A DNA stretch of 27,638 bases, taken from positions 1 through 27,638 of the forward strand of contig JAHIKO010000041.1 in the NCBI GenBank assembly GCA_018897535.1. Direction: 5' to 3'. The translations under genes were made by a program, and so were the position numbers. Positions 8,149-17,211 of the stretch are shown here, in pieces (the stretch's first letter is position 1; every line of letters starts with the position of its first letter). Under the pieces are notes generated by a model. It was not told the DNA's origin and searched no databases. It worked only from the letters and a program-made list of their open reading frames with translations. The DNA is from Candidatus Dependentiae bacterium (GTDB lineage Bacteria; Babelota; Babeliae; Babelales; UASB340).

Positions 8149-9474
8149 ATGAAGAAGGTTTCTGTTGTCGGTCTTGGATATATTGGATTACCAACAGCCA
8201 TAGTTACCGCTCAAAATGGATATCAGGTTTATGGTTTTGATGTAGATTTATCTAAAATAGAAAAAATACATAAAGCCATATCTCCAATAATAGAAAATGG
8301 AATAGAAAATAAATTAAAAAGTGTTATAGAAAATAAATTATTAACAGTTTCAGGTAACATTAAACAGGCTGATATATTTTTAGTTGCCGTTCCAACTCCA
8401 TTTTTAAATAGTGATAAAAAAATAAAAAAAGCTGATTTATCTTATGTATTTAGTGCTGCAAAAGAAATATCCAAAGTATTGGTTCATGGTAATTTGGTTA
8501 TTTTGGAATCTACTGTTCCTGTAGGTACTACTTTGGAATTTGCACGTTTAATTGAAAAAGAATCCGGATTAAAATTATCAAAAGATTTTTATGTTTCACA
8601 TTGTCCTGAAAGAGTTTTGCCCGGAAGAATATTTGAAGAATTGGTTTCAAACGATAGGGTTATTGGTGGCATATGTCAAACAGCAAGTGAATTATCAAAA
8701 AATTTTTATTCTTCTTTTGTTTTGGGTCAAATTTATATTACCGATGATAAAACAGCAGAGATGGTAAAACTTGCAGAAAATTCTTATAGAGATTTAAATA
8801 TTGCATACGCCAATGAACTTTCACTGATGGCAAAATCTATAGGCGTGGATCCATTTAAATTGATTGAACTTGCAAATAAGCATCCAAGGGTAAATATTTT
8901 ACAACCCGGATGTGGCGTTGGTGGTCATTGTATTGCTGTTGATCCCTGGTTTTTAATTCAAGCATTCCCCAAAAATTCTAAGGTATTGCAAGCTGCAAGA
9001 AACATAAATGATTCAAAACCAGATGTTATTATAAAAAATGTTTTAAATGCTGTTGCAAAAATAATTAAACCTGATATTCCTAGACCAAGGGTTTTGGCGT
9101 TGGGGTTAACATTTAAGCCTGATGTTGATGATTTAAGAGGTTCTCCTGCTTTAAAAATTGCAGCTGAGCTTAACAGAAAGCGAGAGCTCTTTGAGTTTGC
9201 CGTTTTAGAACCAAACCTTGGAGAGAATATGTTGGATGGCTTGGGTTTTAAACGATTCTATAATTTTTATGAATCTGTTAAATGGGCAGATTTGATTCTA
9301 ATTTTGGTAAAGCATTCTGCTTTTTATGAAATAAAAAATTTTGATTTAAAAAATAAAGTAGTTATAGATGAATGTGGGCTGACTTATAAGCTTTATGAGC
9401 TAAAAAGTCGGTTTAATTTAGATTTTGGGGTAGATGGTAATAGGGATTACAAAAACATTAGGGGAAATCAATGA
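8149..9474 (+). CDS. wecC: UDP-N-acetyl-D-mannosamine dehydrogenase
   Basis: It oxidises UDP-ManNAc to UDP-ManNAcA with two NAD+. The Rossmann motif GLGYIGLPTA is at 8-17, and VAVPTPF is at 79-85. CPERVLPGR (152-160), AEMVKLAENS (203-212) with the conserved lysine K207, and LANKHPRVNILQPG (241-254) follow the WecC pattern rather than that of UDP-glucose dehydrogenase. The catalytic cysteine is C261 in GVGGHCIAVDPWF. The C-terminal domain carries GLTFKPDVDDLRGSPAL (319-335). ATG at 8149 is preferred over the adjoining GTG at 8146, because GGAG lies five bases from it. The end overlaps the next start (ATGA). Confidence 0.95.
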   Translation: MKKVSVVGLGYIGLPTAIVTAQNGYQVYGFDVDLSKIEKIHKAISPIIENGIENKLKSVIENKLLTVSGNIKQADIFLVAVPTPFLNSDKKIKKADLSYVFSAAKEISKVLVHGNLVILESTVPVGTTLEFARLIEKESGLKLSKDFYVSHCPERVLPGRIFEELVSNDRVIGGICQTASELSKNFYSSFVLGQIYITDDKTAEMVKLAENSYRDLNIAYANELSLMAKSIGVDPFKLIELANKHPRVNILQPGCGVGGHCIAVDPWFLIQAFPKNSKVLQAARNINDSKPDVIIKNVLNAVAKIIKPDIPRPRVLALGLTFKPDVDDLRGSPALKIAAELNRKRELFEFAVLEPNLGENMLDGLGFKRFYNFYESVKWADLILILVKHSAFYEIKNFDLKNKVVIDECGLTYKLYELKSRFNLDFGVDGNRDYKNIRGNQ

Positions 9475-11693
9475 ATCAACTTTTTTTGAAAAAAGGTAAA
9501 CTCTTTGTTGATAATGTTCCGGTTCCAACGACTGATGAAAATTCAGTTTTGGTAAAAGTTGCCTATTCTTTTATTAGCTCCGGTACGGAATTGGCAACAA
9601 TAAATCAATCGGAAAAGTCTATACTGGAAAAATTTACACAAAATAGTTCTCAAAATATAAATAAAATATTTGGAGCTGTAAAAACCGATGGGCTTATTGG
9701 AACTTGGTCTTTGGTTAAAAATAGATTAAATAATATTTCAGCTTTGGGCTATTCTTGTTCCGGAAGAGTGATTGCCGTTGGTAAAAATGTTGATAAATTT
9801 AAAATAGGTGATTATGTTGCTTGTGCCGGAGCAAATGTGGCAAATCATGCCGAATATGTTTCAGTTCCTGTTAATTTGACAACAAAAGTATATGATAACA
9901 AAAATTTAAAAGTGGCAAGTTTGACAACAATTGGTGCGATAGCAATGCAAGGTTTTCGGCGAGCAAATTTAAATTTAGGAGAAAAGGTTGTTGTTCTTGG
10001 CTTGGGTCTTATCGGACAAATAACGGCTCAATTGTGTAAGCTTTCAGGGTGCCAGGTTTTTGGAATAGATATTGATTCTGATAGACTTGATATAGCAAAA
10101 AAAATGGGAATTGATTTTGTTCTTGATGCCAAAAATAATCTTTTGGACCAAATAAATTTTTTAACAAATCATAAAGGAGTTGATGCAACTATTATTACAG
10201 CATCGTCCCAAGATGGATCAATTATTAATAATGCTATGAATTATACCAGAAGAAAAGGGCGAGTTGTTTTAGTCGGCGATGTTAATCTTAATTTTTCCAG
10301 AGAGCCTTTTTATTCTAAAGAAATTGATTTTTTGATTTCATGCTCATATGGTCCTGGGCGACATGATCCAAATTATGAAAATAAGGGTTTTGATTATCCT
10401 TATTCGCATGTACGTTGGACTGAAAATAGAAATATGGAATTATTCGTTGATCTTGTAGAAAAGAAAAAAATAAAATTGGATTTTTTGGTAAATAATGAAT
10501 TTGGTATACACGAATCTGAAAGTGCCTATTCTTATTTAAAAAAGAAAAAAGGTCTGGGTGCTTTATTTGCTTTTGATCAGAATTTATCTACAAATATTTT
10601 AGATGAAATAACGCAAGAAATAGATGCGTCCTCATATGTAGATTTTGATTCCGGAAAATGTTCAGTTTCGGATGTTATGCGTGGTTTAAAATATAAAGCT
10701 CCGGTTGGACATTTGCAAGTTGGGTTTGTTGGAATTGGTGGTTTTGCAAAGATAAAACTTCTTCCAATTGTTTCTAAAAATAAATTTGTAAAAATGCATA
10801 CATTTGTGGATAAAGATACGGCGAATCTTTTAACTACTTCAAGAATTTATAATGTAAAACGAATAACAAATTCATCAACAAAGGTTTTAAGTGATGATGA
10901 TTTAAATATGGTTATTATAGCCACGCCACATAAATATCATTTTGCTCAATCTTTAGAAGCTTTGAAAAATGGAAAAGCTGTTTTCGTGGAAAAACCCGCA
11001 GTTGTAAATTTTGAACAATTGGATTTACTTGAAAAGTTTTTTAAATTAAATGAAAATGCTTTTTACTCAGTTGATTTTAATAGATCGTTTGCACCATTTA
11101 ATCAAATTATTAAAAGTGCATTGGATGACAGAAAAAATCCTGTAATAATAAATTATAGAATGAATGCAGGCTATATATCAAAAGATCATTGGATTAATGA
11201 AAAAGAAAATGGTGGAAGAATTATAGGTGAAGCTTGCCATATATTTGATTTATTTTGCTACTTAACAAATTCTAAGCCTAAATCTGTTGTTGTTTTACCT
11301 ATAAATAATAGTTCACTGGATGTTTTGAATACTGAAAATTTTATTGCTACAGTTCAAATGAGTGATGGGTCTTGTTGTAGTTTGACATATTCTTCTATGG
11401 GAAATATGCAGGTTGATAAAGAATATATGGAAATTTTATTTGATGGTAAAACTATATTAATGCAAGATTATAAAACTTTGAAAGGCTTTGGATTGCCTAT
11501 ATCTTTTAGCCGTAGCTCAAGGTATTCAGATAAGGGGCATGAAGAATTGTTTAATGAATTTGTAAGATTGGCTAAAATTGAAGGATCAAAACCTCCAATT
11601 TCAATTGAAAGAATTTTGTATTCAACAAGATTAACATTAATTGTTGATAAACTTGTTAGAAATAACGGAGGAATTGAGTATTTTGAAGATTAA
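9471..11693 (+). CDS. Two-domain oxidoreductase (zinc-less alcohol-dehydrogenase-like plus Gfo/Idh/MocA)
   Basis: The 740-residue product joins two NAD(P)-binding enzymes. Residues 1-370 are a medium-chain dehydrogenase-like domain with ISSGTELA (35-42) and a Rossmann loop GLGLIGQ (177-183). The usual zinc-binding cysteine cluster is not evident. Residues 415-740 are a Gfo/Idh/MocA oxidoreductase with GFVGIGGFA (418-426), the substrate motif EKPA (507-510) and GGRIIGEACHIFDL (581-594). Such bi-domain oxidoreductases are regularly found in bacterial polysaccharide loci, but their sugar substrate is generally unknown. The start overlaps the wecC stop and has a good site (AGGGGA). The substrate here is open. 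A UDP-ManNAcA-derived sugar is one guess from position. Confidence 0.85.
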   Translation: MNQLFLKKGKLFVDNVPVPTTDENSVLVKVAYSFISSGTELATINQSEKSILEKFTQNSSQNINKIFGAVKTDGLIGTWSLVKNRLNNISALGYSCSGRVIAVGKNVDKFKIGDYVACAGANVANHAEYVSVPVNLTTKVYDNKNLKVASLTTIGAIAMQGFRRANLNLGEKVVVLGLGLIGQITAQLCKLSGCQVFGIDIDSDRLDIAKKMGIDFVLDAKNNLLDQINFLTNHKGVDATIITASSQDGSIINNAMNYTRRKGRVVLVGDVNLNFSREPFYSKEIDFLISCSYGPGRHDPNYENKGFDYPYSHVRWTENRNMELFVDLVEKKKIKLDFLVNNEFGIHESESAYSYLKKKKGLGALFAFDQNLSTNILDEITQEIDASSYVDFDSGKCSVSDVMRGLKYKAPVGHLQVGFVGIGGFAKIKLLPIVSKNKFVKMHTFVDKDTANLLTTSRIYNVKRITNSSTKVLSDDDLNMVIIATPHKYHFAQSLEALKNGKAVFVEKPAVVNFEQLDLLEKFFKLNENAFYSVDFNRSFAPFNQIIKSALDDRKNPVIINYRMNAGYISKDHWINEKENGGRIIGEACHIFDLFCYLTNSKPKSVVVLPINNSSLDVLNTENFIATVQMSDGSCCSLTYSSMGNMQVDKEYMEILFDGKTILMQDYKTLKGFGLPISFSRSSRYSDKGHEELFNEFVRLAKIEGSKPPISIERILYSTRLTLIVDKLVRNNGGIEYFED

Positions 11694-13053
11694 AATTTTT
11701 AATAATCAATATTTATTTTTATTGTGTTTATTTATTTTTTCTTTTTTAATTAAATCTGCAGTTTTTTATTTTTATCTTGGAAATAATAATAATTATTGGC
11801 AGGTTGATTCAAATACATATCATAAAATAGCTCAGGGATTAGTAATTAACAAAAGTTTTAGTGTTGATGATAATCCAAATTTTTACAGATTGCCCGGTTA
11901 TCCATTATTTCTTGCCACCGGTTATAAAATATTTGGAATTGATACAAAAAATGTTTTATGGTTACAGATATTACTTGCATCTTTTATACCAATATTAATT
12001 TATTTTTTGGCATTAATAATAATGCCCGGAAATTTATTATTGGCTCGAATGGCATCTATTTATAGTGCAATTCATATTGGATTAACTTTATACTCAGGCT
12101 TTTTTATGTCTGAATCTTTGTTTATTTTTTTATTATTAATTTTTTCTATTCTATTTTTTAAAAATAAACATTTATTTTCAGCAGGTGTTTTTTTAGGGCT
12201 GGCCGGTTTGGTTCGTCCTATTGGGCACTATTTAATTTTTTTTGTGATTATTATTTTATTTTTTAAAAATAAAAATATTAAAATAAGTTTAATAAAAAGT
12301 TTATTCTTAATTTTAGGATTTATAATTACCGTTTCGCCATGGCTTATTAGAAATTATAATTTACAGGGCCAAGTTTTTCTACATAGTTTGCCTGGTGGTC
12401 TTTTTTTAAATTTTGCAGCTGCTCGTAGTGTCATGATAGAAAAAGATTTAACTTATGATAGGGCTAAAAAATATCTTACAAGAGAAATTGACATTAATGC
12501 TCAAGATTTTAAAGAAAAATATAATAGATCGCCAAATGAAATAGAATATTGTAATTTGCAAATGGATTTGGCATTGGAATATTTTAAAAAATATCCGTTA
12601 ATAACTATTAAAAATTTTTTACTTGATATATTTAGAACAAGTTTTTCTCTTTATTCTGCTGAAATTTTATATTTAGAAAATAATAGAGCTTCTATAGACT
12701 ATTTTTCACAAAAAAGAACTATTAAAGAAATGATTTATCGTTATGTAAATCCAAAAACTGATAAAATTGGTGTTCAACTTTTGATTTTGTTTGAAATTTT
12801 ACTTTTTATATTAATATTATTGGGTGTTTTTGGTGGTTTTATTTTGGCAATATTAGGTTTTTTTGTTTCTAAGTTTGAATATATAAAAAATATTTATATA
12901 TGTTTTTTACCCATTATATTATTATTTTTGGTTATAGGTCTTGCCGGTGGTTATAGTAGAATGCGTTTACCGGCAGAATCGTTTTTAATAATATTATCAT
13001 TTATTTTTTATACATATATTTATAATATTTTTTATAAACATAAAATAGCATGA
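11683..13053 (+). CDS. GT-C membrane glycosyltransferase (GT39/ArnT-like), paralog 1
   Basis: This is a multi-pass membrane protein with roughly ten or more hydrophobic segments. The first outer loop has the acidic residue typical of GT-C enzymes (WQVDSNTYHKIAQ, D42), followed by FYRLPGYPLFLA (67-78), a common GT39/PMT_2 signature. The C-terminal loop has GYSRMRLPAE. The expected reaction is transfer of a sugar from a polyprenyl-phosphate donor on the outer face of the inner membrane. TTG at 11683 is chosen as start: GGAGG at 11667-11671 lies 11 bases ahead, and an earlier TTG at 11641 lies deep inside the preceding gene. The overlap with that gene is 11 bases. The next gene is a paralog. The sugar and acceptor are unknown. 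Confidence 0.8.
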   Translation: MKIKIFNNQYLFLLCLFIFSFLIKSAVFYFYLGNNNNYWQVDSNTYHKIAQGLVINKSFSVDDNPNFYRLPGYPLFLATGYKIFGIDTKNVLWLQILLASFIPILIYFLALIIMPGNLLLARMASIYSAIHIGLTLYSGFFMSESLFIFLLLIFSILFFKNKHLFSAGVFLGLAGLVRPIGHYLIFFVIIILFFKNKNIKISLIKSLFLILGFIITVSPWLIRNYNLQGQVFLHSLPGGLFLNFAAARSVMIEKDLTYDRAKKYLTREIDINAQDFKEKYNRSPNEIEYCNLQMDLALEYFKKYPLITIKNFLLDIFRTSFSLYSAEILYLENNRASIDYFSQKRTIKEMIYRYVNPKTDKIGVQLLILFEILLFILILLGVFGGFILAILGFFVSKFEYIKNIYICFLPIILLFLVIGLAGGYSRMRLPAESFLIILSFIFYTYIYNIFYKHKIA

Positions 13054-14396
13054 AATTGGCTTGTGATATTAAAAATAATAATAAATTTTTAATTTTTATA
13101 TTTTTTTTATCTATTACTTTAAGATTTATATTTTTTAATTTTTTTGTAAAAGATAGTTCAGTTCTTTGGCAGTTTGATAGTAGGGTTTATAAGCAAGTCG
13201 CAGAAAAAATAATAGAAAATAAACAAATAAATAATTTAGATGAAAGTCCACACTTTTACAGAGTTCCCGGATATTCTATATTTTTGGCGTTAACTAATTT
13301 TGATAGTAATTTTAATAACTCTCTTTTAATACAAATAATTTTATCCGGTTTTATTCCTATTTTAATTTTTTATCTATCTTTAATATTATTCCCACAAAAT
13401 TTTTTACTTGCAAAACTTTCAGCGTTATATTCTTGTATTCATCTTGGGTTTATAATATTTTCCGGGCTTGCTTTGACTGAATCTATTTTTTTGATTTTGT
13501 TTCTATTATTTTTAATTTTTTATTTTAAAAATAAATTTTTTTATGCAGGAATATTTTTAGGTTTCGCTTCTATGTTTCGTCCGGTTGGCCAATATTTAAT
13601 TTTTTTAACTGTTTTTTTAATTTTATTTTTAACTAAAAATTTAAAATATAAATTAACTAATATTTTATTTATATTTTCGGGTTGGTTAATTGTTATTTTA
13701 CCATGGTTATTGCGTAATTTCTTATTGACGGGATATTTATTTTTTTCAACCTTGCCCGGTATACTATTTATAAGGCACAGCGCGGCAAGAATTTATATGC
13801 AAGCAAGCAATATTTCTTATAAAGATTCTTTGGATAAAGTTAATAAAGAGTGGCAAGATTCTATTAAAATAAATTCGCAAGAAAAGAATAACAAATTAAA
13901 CGAGGCTGAAATTTGTAGTTTGGGTGAAAAAGTAGCTTTTGATTATTTTATAAAATATCCATTTATAGCTTTAAACTTAAGTGTTAAAAATATTTTAAAA
14001 ACATGTTTTTCTTTGTATTCTTCAGAGCTTTTATTTTTAGATTCAGGTGGAACTTTACCTGATTATTCAAATAATAATAATGTTTTTGATTTATTTAAAA
14101 GATTTTTGATACCCAAAGTTAATAATAAATTTATTATTTTATTTATTTATTTGGAAATAATATTTTATATATTTTTGATATTAGGGTTTGTAGGTTTTAT
14201 TATAAATTCAGTTTATTATTCTATTGATAGAATAATTTTATTTAAGTTAATATTATTTGTTTTTTTATTTATTTTTATATCTTTATCTTGCGGTTTTGCA
14301 AGATTAAGATTGCCAATAGAACCTATTCTGATAATATTATCGGTAAAATTTTGGCTTTATAATTTTTTAAAAAAGAGAAATTATGAGTGGTTATAA
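13050..14396 (+). CDS. GT-C membrane glycosyltransferase, paralog 2
   Basis: This 448-residue multi-pass protein follows the previous gene with an ATGA overlap and resembles it along its whole length. Shared landmarks are LWQFDSRVYKQVAEK (D43), HFYRVPGYSIFLA (68-80), a membrane stretch with GFASMFRPVGQYLIF, FSLYSSELLFLD, and the C-terminal FARLRLPIEPILIILS. The Gly of PGYP-L is followed by Ser here (PGYSIF). The role is probably the same chemistry with a different acceptor or donor. The tandem arrangement points to a local duplication, since divergent but alignable. Confidence 0.8.
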   Translation: MKLACDIKNNNKFLIFIFFLSITLRFIFFNFFVKDSSVLWQFDSRVYKQVAEKIIENKQINNLDESPHFYRVPGYSIFLALTNFDSNFNNSLLIQIILSGFIPILIFYLSLILFPQNFLLAKLSALYSCIHLGFIIFSGLALTESIFLILFLLFLIFYFKNKFFYAGIFLGFASMFRPVGQYLIFLTVFLILFLTKNLKYKLTNILFIFSGWLIVILPWLLRNFLLTGYLFFSTLPGILFIRHSAARIYMQASNISYKDSLDKVNKEWQDSIKINSQEKNNKLNEAEICSLGEKVAFDYFIKYPFIALNLSVKNILKTCFSLYSSELLFLDSGGTLPDYSNNNNVFDLFKRFLIPKVNNKFIILFIYLEIIFYIFLILGFVGFIINSVYYSIDRIILFKLILFVFLFIFISLSCGFARLRLPIEPILIILSVKFWLYNFLKKRNYEWL

Positions 14397-15852
14397 AAAA
14401 GAAGATGTAGTAATTATAGGCGCAGGTCCTGCAGGATTGACCGCTGCGTTTGAATTTATAAAAAACAATAATTTTAATGTGAAAGTTTTAGAAAAAAATG
14501 AAAAAATTGGTGGACTTTCCAGAACAACAGAGTACAATGGATGCAAGTTCGATATAGGTCCGCATCACTTCATAACGCAATCAGATTTAGTCGAAGTATG
14601 GTGGAAAGAAGTGATGAAGGGAGAGGAAGATCACGGTAACCGATTCGTTCAGCTTAAGCGTTTCACAAGAATTTATTACAAAAAACATTTTTTCTATTAT
14701 CCATTGCAACCAATGAATGCTTTATTGGGATTAAGCATATTTGAAAGTATTAGATGTATTTTTAGTTATATAAAAATTCGTCTGTTTCCAATTAAAAAAG
14801 TTGAAACTTTTCAGGATTGGGTTACAAATAAGTTTGGTTATAGACTTTTTTCAATTTTTTTCAAAACTTATACGGAAAAAGTTTGGGGAATTTTATGTAC
14901 TCAAATTTCTTCAGATTGGGCTAGTGAACGTATAAAAGGCTTTTCATTATCTAAAGCAATATTTTATGCATTTTTTGGTAAATGGGCTAAAAAAAATGCG
15001 CCACGAACTTTAAGCGATACATTTTATTATCCGGAATTAGGCGCCGGAACGTTGTGGCAAAAAGTTGCAAATCAAATTACAAACAGTTCTTTGGGTAAAA
15101 TTAAATTAAATTCAAGTGTTGTTCAAATAAAGCATAATAATAAAAATATAATCTCTGTTTTAACCGGTGATTTTAATGCGCCGATAAATTCTGCAAAGAA
15201 ATTACAAGAGTATAAAGCAGAACATTTTTTTTCAACTATGGCTTTGCGTGATTTAATTTTATCACTTGATCCATTACCGGAAGAAAAAGTTTTAAATGCT
15301 GCAAAAAAATTAGTTTACAGAGGTTTGATTACACTAAATTATATTGTCAATAAATCAAATATAAGTCCCGATCATTGGATATATGTTCACGAAAAGGAAG
15401 TTTTGATGGGCCGAATTGGCAATATGAATAATTTTTCTTTAAAAATGGTTGATGATAAAAATCATACGGCGTTGAGTTTGGAATATTTTGATTTTGTCGC
15501 AAGTTCTTTTTGGAATTTATCCGATGAACAACTTTTAGATATAGGTAAAAATGAGCTTGAACAAATTGGCTTTTTAAAAAAAGATTTAATTTTAGATGGT
15601 ATGGTTTTACGTGAAACGCAGGCATATCCTGTTTATGATAAAAATTATAAAGAAAGTTTAAAAATAGTCTTAGATTATCTTTCAGGATTTTCAAATTTAT
15701 ATTTGATGGGTAGAAATGGCTTGCATAAATATAATAATATGGATATTGCCATGCTTTCGGCATTCAAAGTTGTAAATAAACTTATTGATAAAAGTAAAAA
15801 ACAAGATAATTATTTTGTAAATAATTATAAAAACAATAGTGCAAGTTTATAG
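14383..15852 (+). CDS. FAD-dependent oxidoreductase, UDP-galactopyranose-mutase-like
   Basis: The N-terminus is a dinucleotide-binding fold: VVIIGAGPAGLTAAFEF (9-25) and EKNEKIGGLSRT (37-48), followed by FDIGPHHFI (56-64), where UGM and protoporphyrinogen-oxidase-like enzymes contact FAD and substrate. No membrane segments are seen, and the 489-residue length is longer than typical UGM (about 370-390). It is therefore better described as a UGM-like NAD(P)/FAD oxidoreductase of glycan loci than as a mutase. The start overlaps the preceding GT-C gene by 14 bases. Bases 14521-14670, within codons 47-96, are much richer in GC and use different codons from the rest of the gene (see findings). Confidence 0.75.
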   Translation: MSGYKKEDVVIIGAGPAGLTAAFEFIKNNNFNVKVLEKNEKIGGLSRTTEYNGCKFDIGPHHFITQSDLVEVWWKEVMKGEEDHGNRFVQLKRFTRIYYKKHFFYYPLQPMNALLGLSIFESIRCIFSYIKIRLFPIKKVETFQDWVTNKFGYRLFSIFFKTYTEKVWGILCTQISSDWASERIKGFSLSKAIFYAFFGKWAKKNAPRTLSDTFYYPELGAGTLWQKVANQITNSSLGKIKLNSSVVQIKHNNKNIISVLTGDFNAPINSAKKLQEYKAEHFFSTMALRDLILSLDPLPEEKVLNAAKKLVYRGLITLNYIVNKSNISPDHWIYVHEKEVLMGRIGNMNNFSLKMVDDKNHTALSLEYFDFVASSFWNLSDEQLLDIGKNELEQIGFLKKDLILDGMVLRETQAYPVYDKNYKESLKIVLDYLSGFSNLYLMGRNGLHKYNNMDIAMLSAFKVVNKLIDKSKKQDNYFVNNYKNNSASL

Positions 15853-15873
15853 ATAAATTTACAGGGAGGTAGT

Positions 15874-17211
15874 GTGAGTAACAAGTCGGTTTATTTATTG
15901 GCATTTTCCATAATTTTTTTGTTTTTTTCAAAAAGCTTATACGATTATGTTCGATTGACCAATTTTGTAGATCCTTTTCAGGATATTGATTCCAAAGGGT
16001 ATATTTATAATGCCGAAAAATTTTATAAGCACAATAGTTTTTTTATAAAAAACATTGATGAGACTGCACCGTATTTTTCTCTTGGATACCCATTATTTTT
16101 GGGCGTAGCTTATAAAATATTTAAACCGGAATCAAATATTGTTATTTGGCTTCAAATTTTACTTAGTTTATTTACATGCTTTTTGATTTTTCATATAGCT
16201 AAAATTATTTGGGGTGTAAATGTTGGAATAATTGCATTTGCATTATCTGCAGTAAATATTGGATTTATAACTTTTTCCAATTTTATCTTAACCGAGACTT
16301 TATTAACTTTTTTATTAACAAGTTTTATTTATTTTTTTGTTCTATTTTTATATAAAAGTGATATTAAAAAGTTAATAATTTCAGGATTGATTTTAGGTTT
16401 GTCTATTTTTATAAAGCCGGCGGCATTATATTTTGTTTTTCCGATTATAATTGTACTGTTTTTTGCAAATAATTATAAAATTAAAAATATATTATTATTT
16501 TGTTTAAGCTTTTATTTACCTGTTTTTTCATATGCTTATTTTAACAAAATTGTGTATAAAAGTTTTTCCGTATCTACTTTAAAAAATGAAAGTTTATATT
16601 TTTATTTATATCCTAAGGCTATGGCTGTTATAAATAAAACAAGTGAAAGTATTGAACAAAAAAATGTATCAAATCTTTTGACCGGAAGCAAAATTGATTC
16701 AACAAGTTGGAATTTGATTTCAAATAATTTTAAACGTGATTTTGATAATAATAAACTTGTTTTTGTAAAAATTTGGCTAAAAAACGTAGCAAAAACTTTT
16801 TTAGGTTTATATTCAACAAATTTAAAAGTTTTAATTAATTCCAATATCAATCGCAAAGATTTATCGTTTTTTAAAAAAACAGGATCTTTGTTTGACCGCG
16901 CTAAAAAATATATTATGTCCGGAACAAATTTGTTTTATATTCAAATTATAGCTTTTGCAGAATCAATTTGGTCTTTATTGCGATTAATTTTAATTTTAAT
17001 CTCTTTAATTTTTGTTTTTAAAAAACGAGATTTTAAGCTGTTTTTCTTTTTATTCTTTTATATTTTTTACTTTGCTTTTATTTCAGGACACGATGGCTGT
17101 GCTCGATTTAGGATGATGTTTGAGCCTGTTTTAATAATTTTGGCTGCGCAGGGTCTTTATATGATTTATTTTCGTTTAAGATATAAATCCTGTCCATTTG
17201 GAGAGCTATGA
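15874..17211 (+). CDS. GT-C membrane glycosyltransferase, paralog 3
   Basis: This 445-residue multi-pass protein belongs with the two GT-C genes on the far side of the FAD enzyme. It has FQDIDSKGYIYNAEK (acidic D37/D39 in the first outer loop), APYFSLGYPLFLGVAYKIF, LILGLSIFIKPAALYF and the C-terminal GCARFRMMFEPVLIIL, which aligns with the R-x-R-x3-E motif of the other two. GTG is taken as the start because GGGAGG ends four bases before it. The stop overlaps manC (ATGA). It is the most divergent of the three, with Ser-Leu in place of Arg-x-Pro before GYP. Confidence 0.78.
   Translation: MSNKSVYLLAFSIIFLFFSKSLYDYVRLTNFVDPFQDIDSKGYIYNAEKFYKHNSFFIKNIDETAPYFSLGYPLFLGVAYKIFKPESNIVIWLQILLSLFTCFLIFHIAKIIWGVNVGIIAFALSAVNIGFITFSNFILTETLLTFLLTSFIYFFVLFLYKSDIKKLIISGLILGLSIFIKPAALYFVFPIIIVLFFANNYKIKNILLFCLSFYLPVFSYAYFNKIVYKSFSVSTLKNESLYFYLYPKAMAVINKTSESIEQKNVSNLLTGSKIDSTSWNLISNNFKRDFDNNKLVFVKIWLKNVAKTFLGLYSTNLKVLINSNINRKDLSFFKKTGSLFDRAKKYIMSGTNLFYIQIIAFAESIWSLLRLILILISLIFVFKKRDFKLFFFLFFYIFYFAFISGHDGCARFRMMFEPVLIILAAQGLYMIYFRLRYKSCPFGEL

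Noticed and set aside
8149..9474. UDP-glucose 6-dehydrogenase as the identity of the wecC product
   Set aside because: The order and wording of CPERVLPGR, LANKHPRVNILQPG and GVGGHCIAVDPWF follow WecC, and the gene is adjacent to wecB.
11641..11682. TTG at 11641 as the start of the first GT-C gene
   Set aside because: It lies deep in the preceding gene without a ribosome-binding site. The TTG at 11683 has GGAGG a suitable distance ahead and gives a normal N-terminus.
15347..15763. A 138-residue open frame on the minus strand inside the FAD oxidoreductase gene
   Set aside because: The plus-strand frame has recognisable FAD-enzyme motifs, and the minus frame has no family features or ribosome-binding site. 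It is an antisense shadow in AT-rich DNA.
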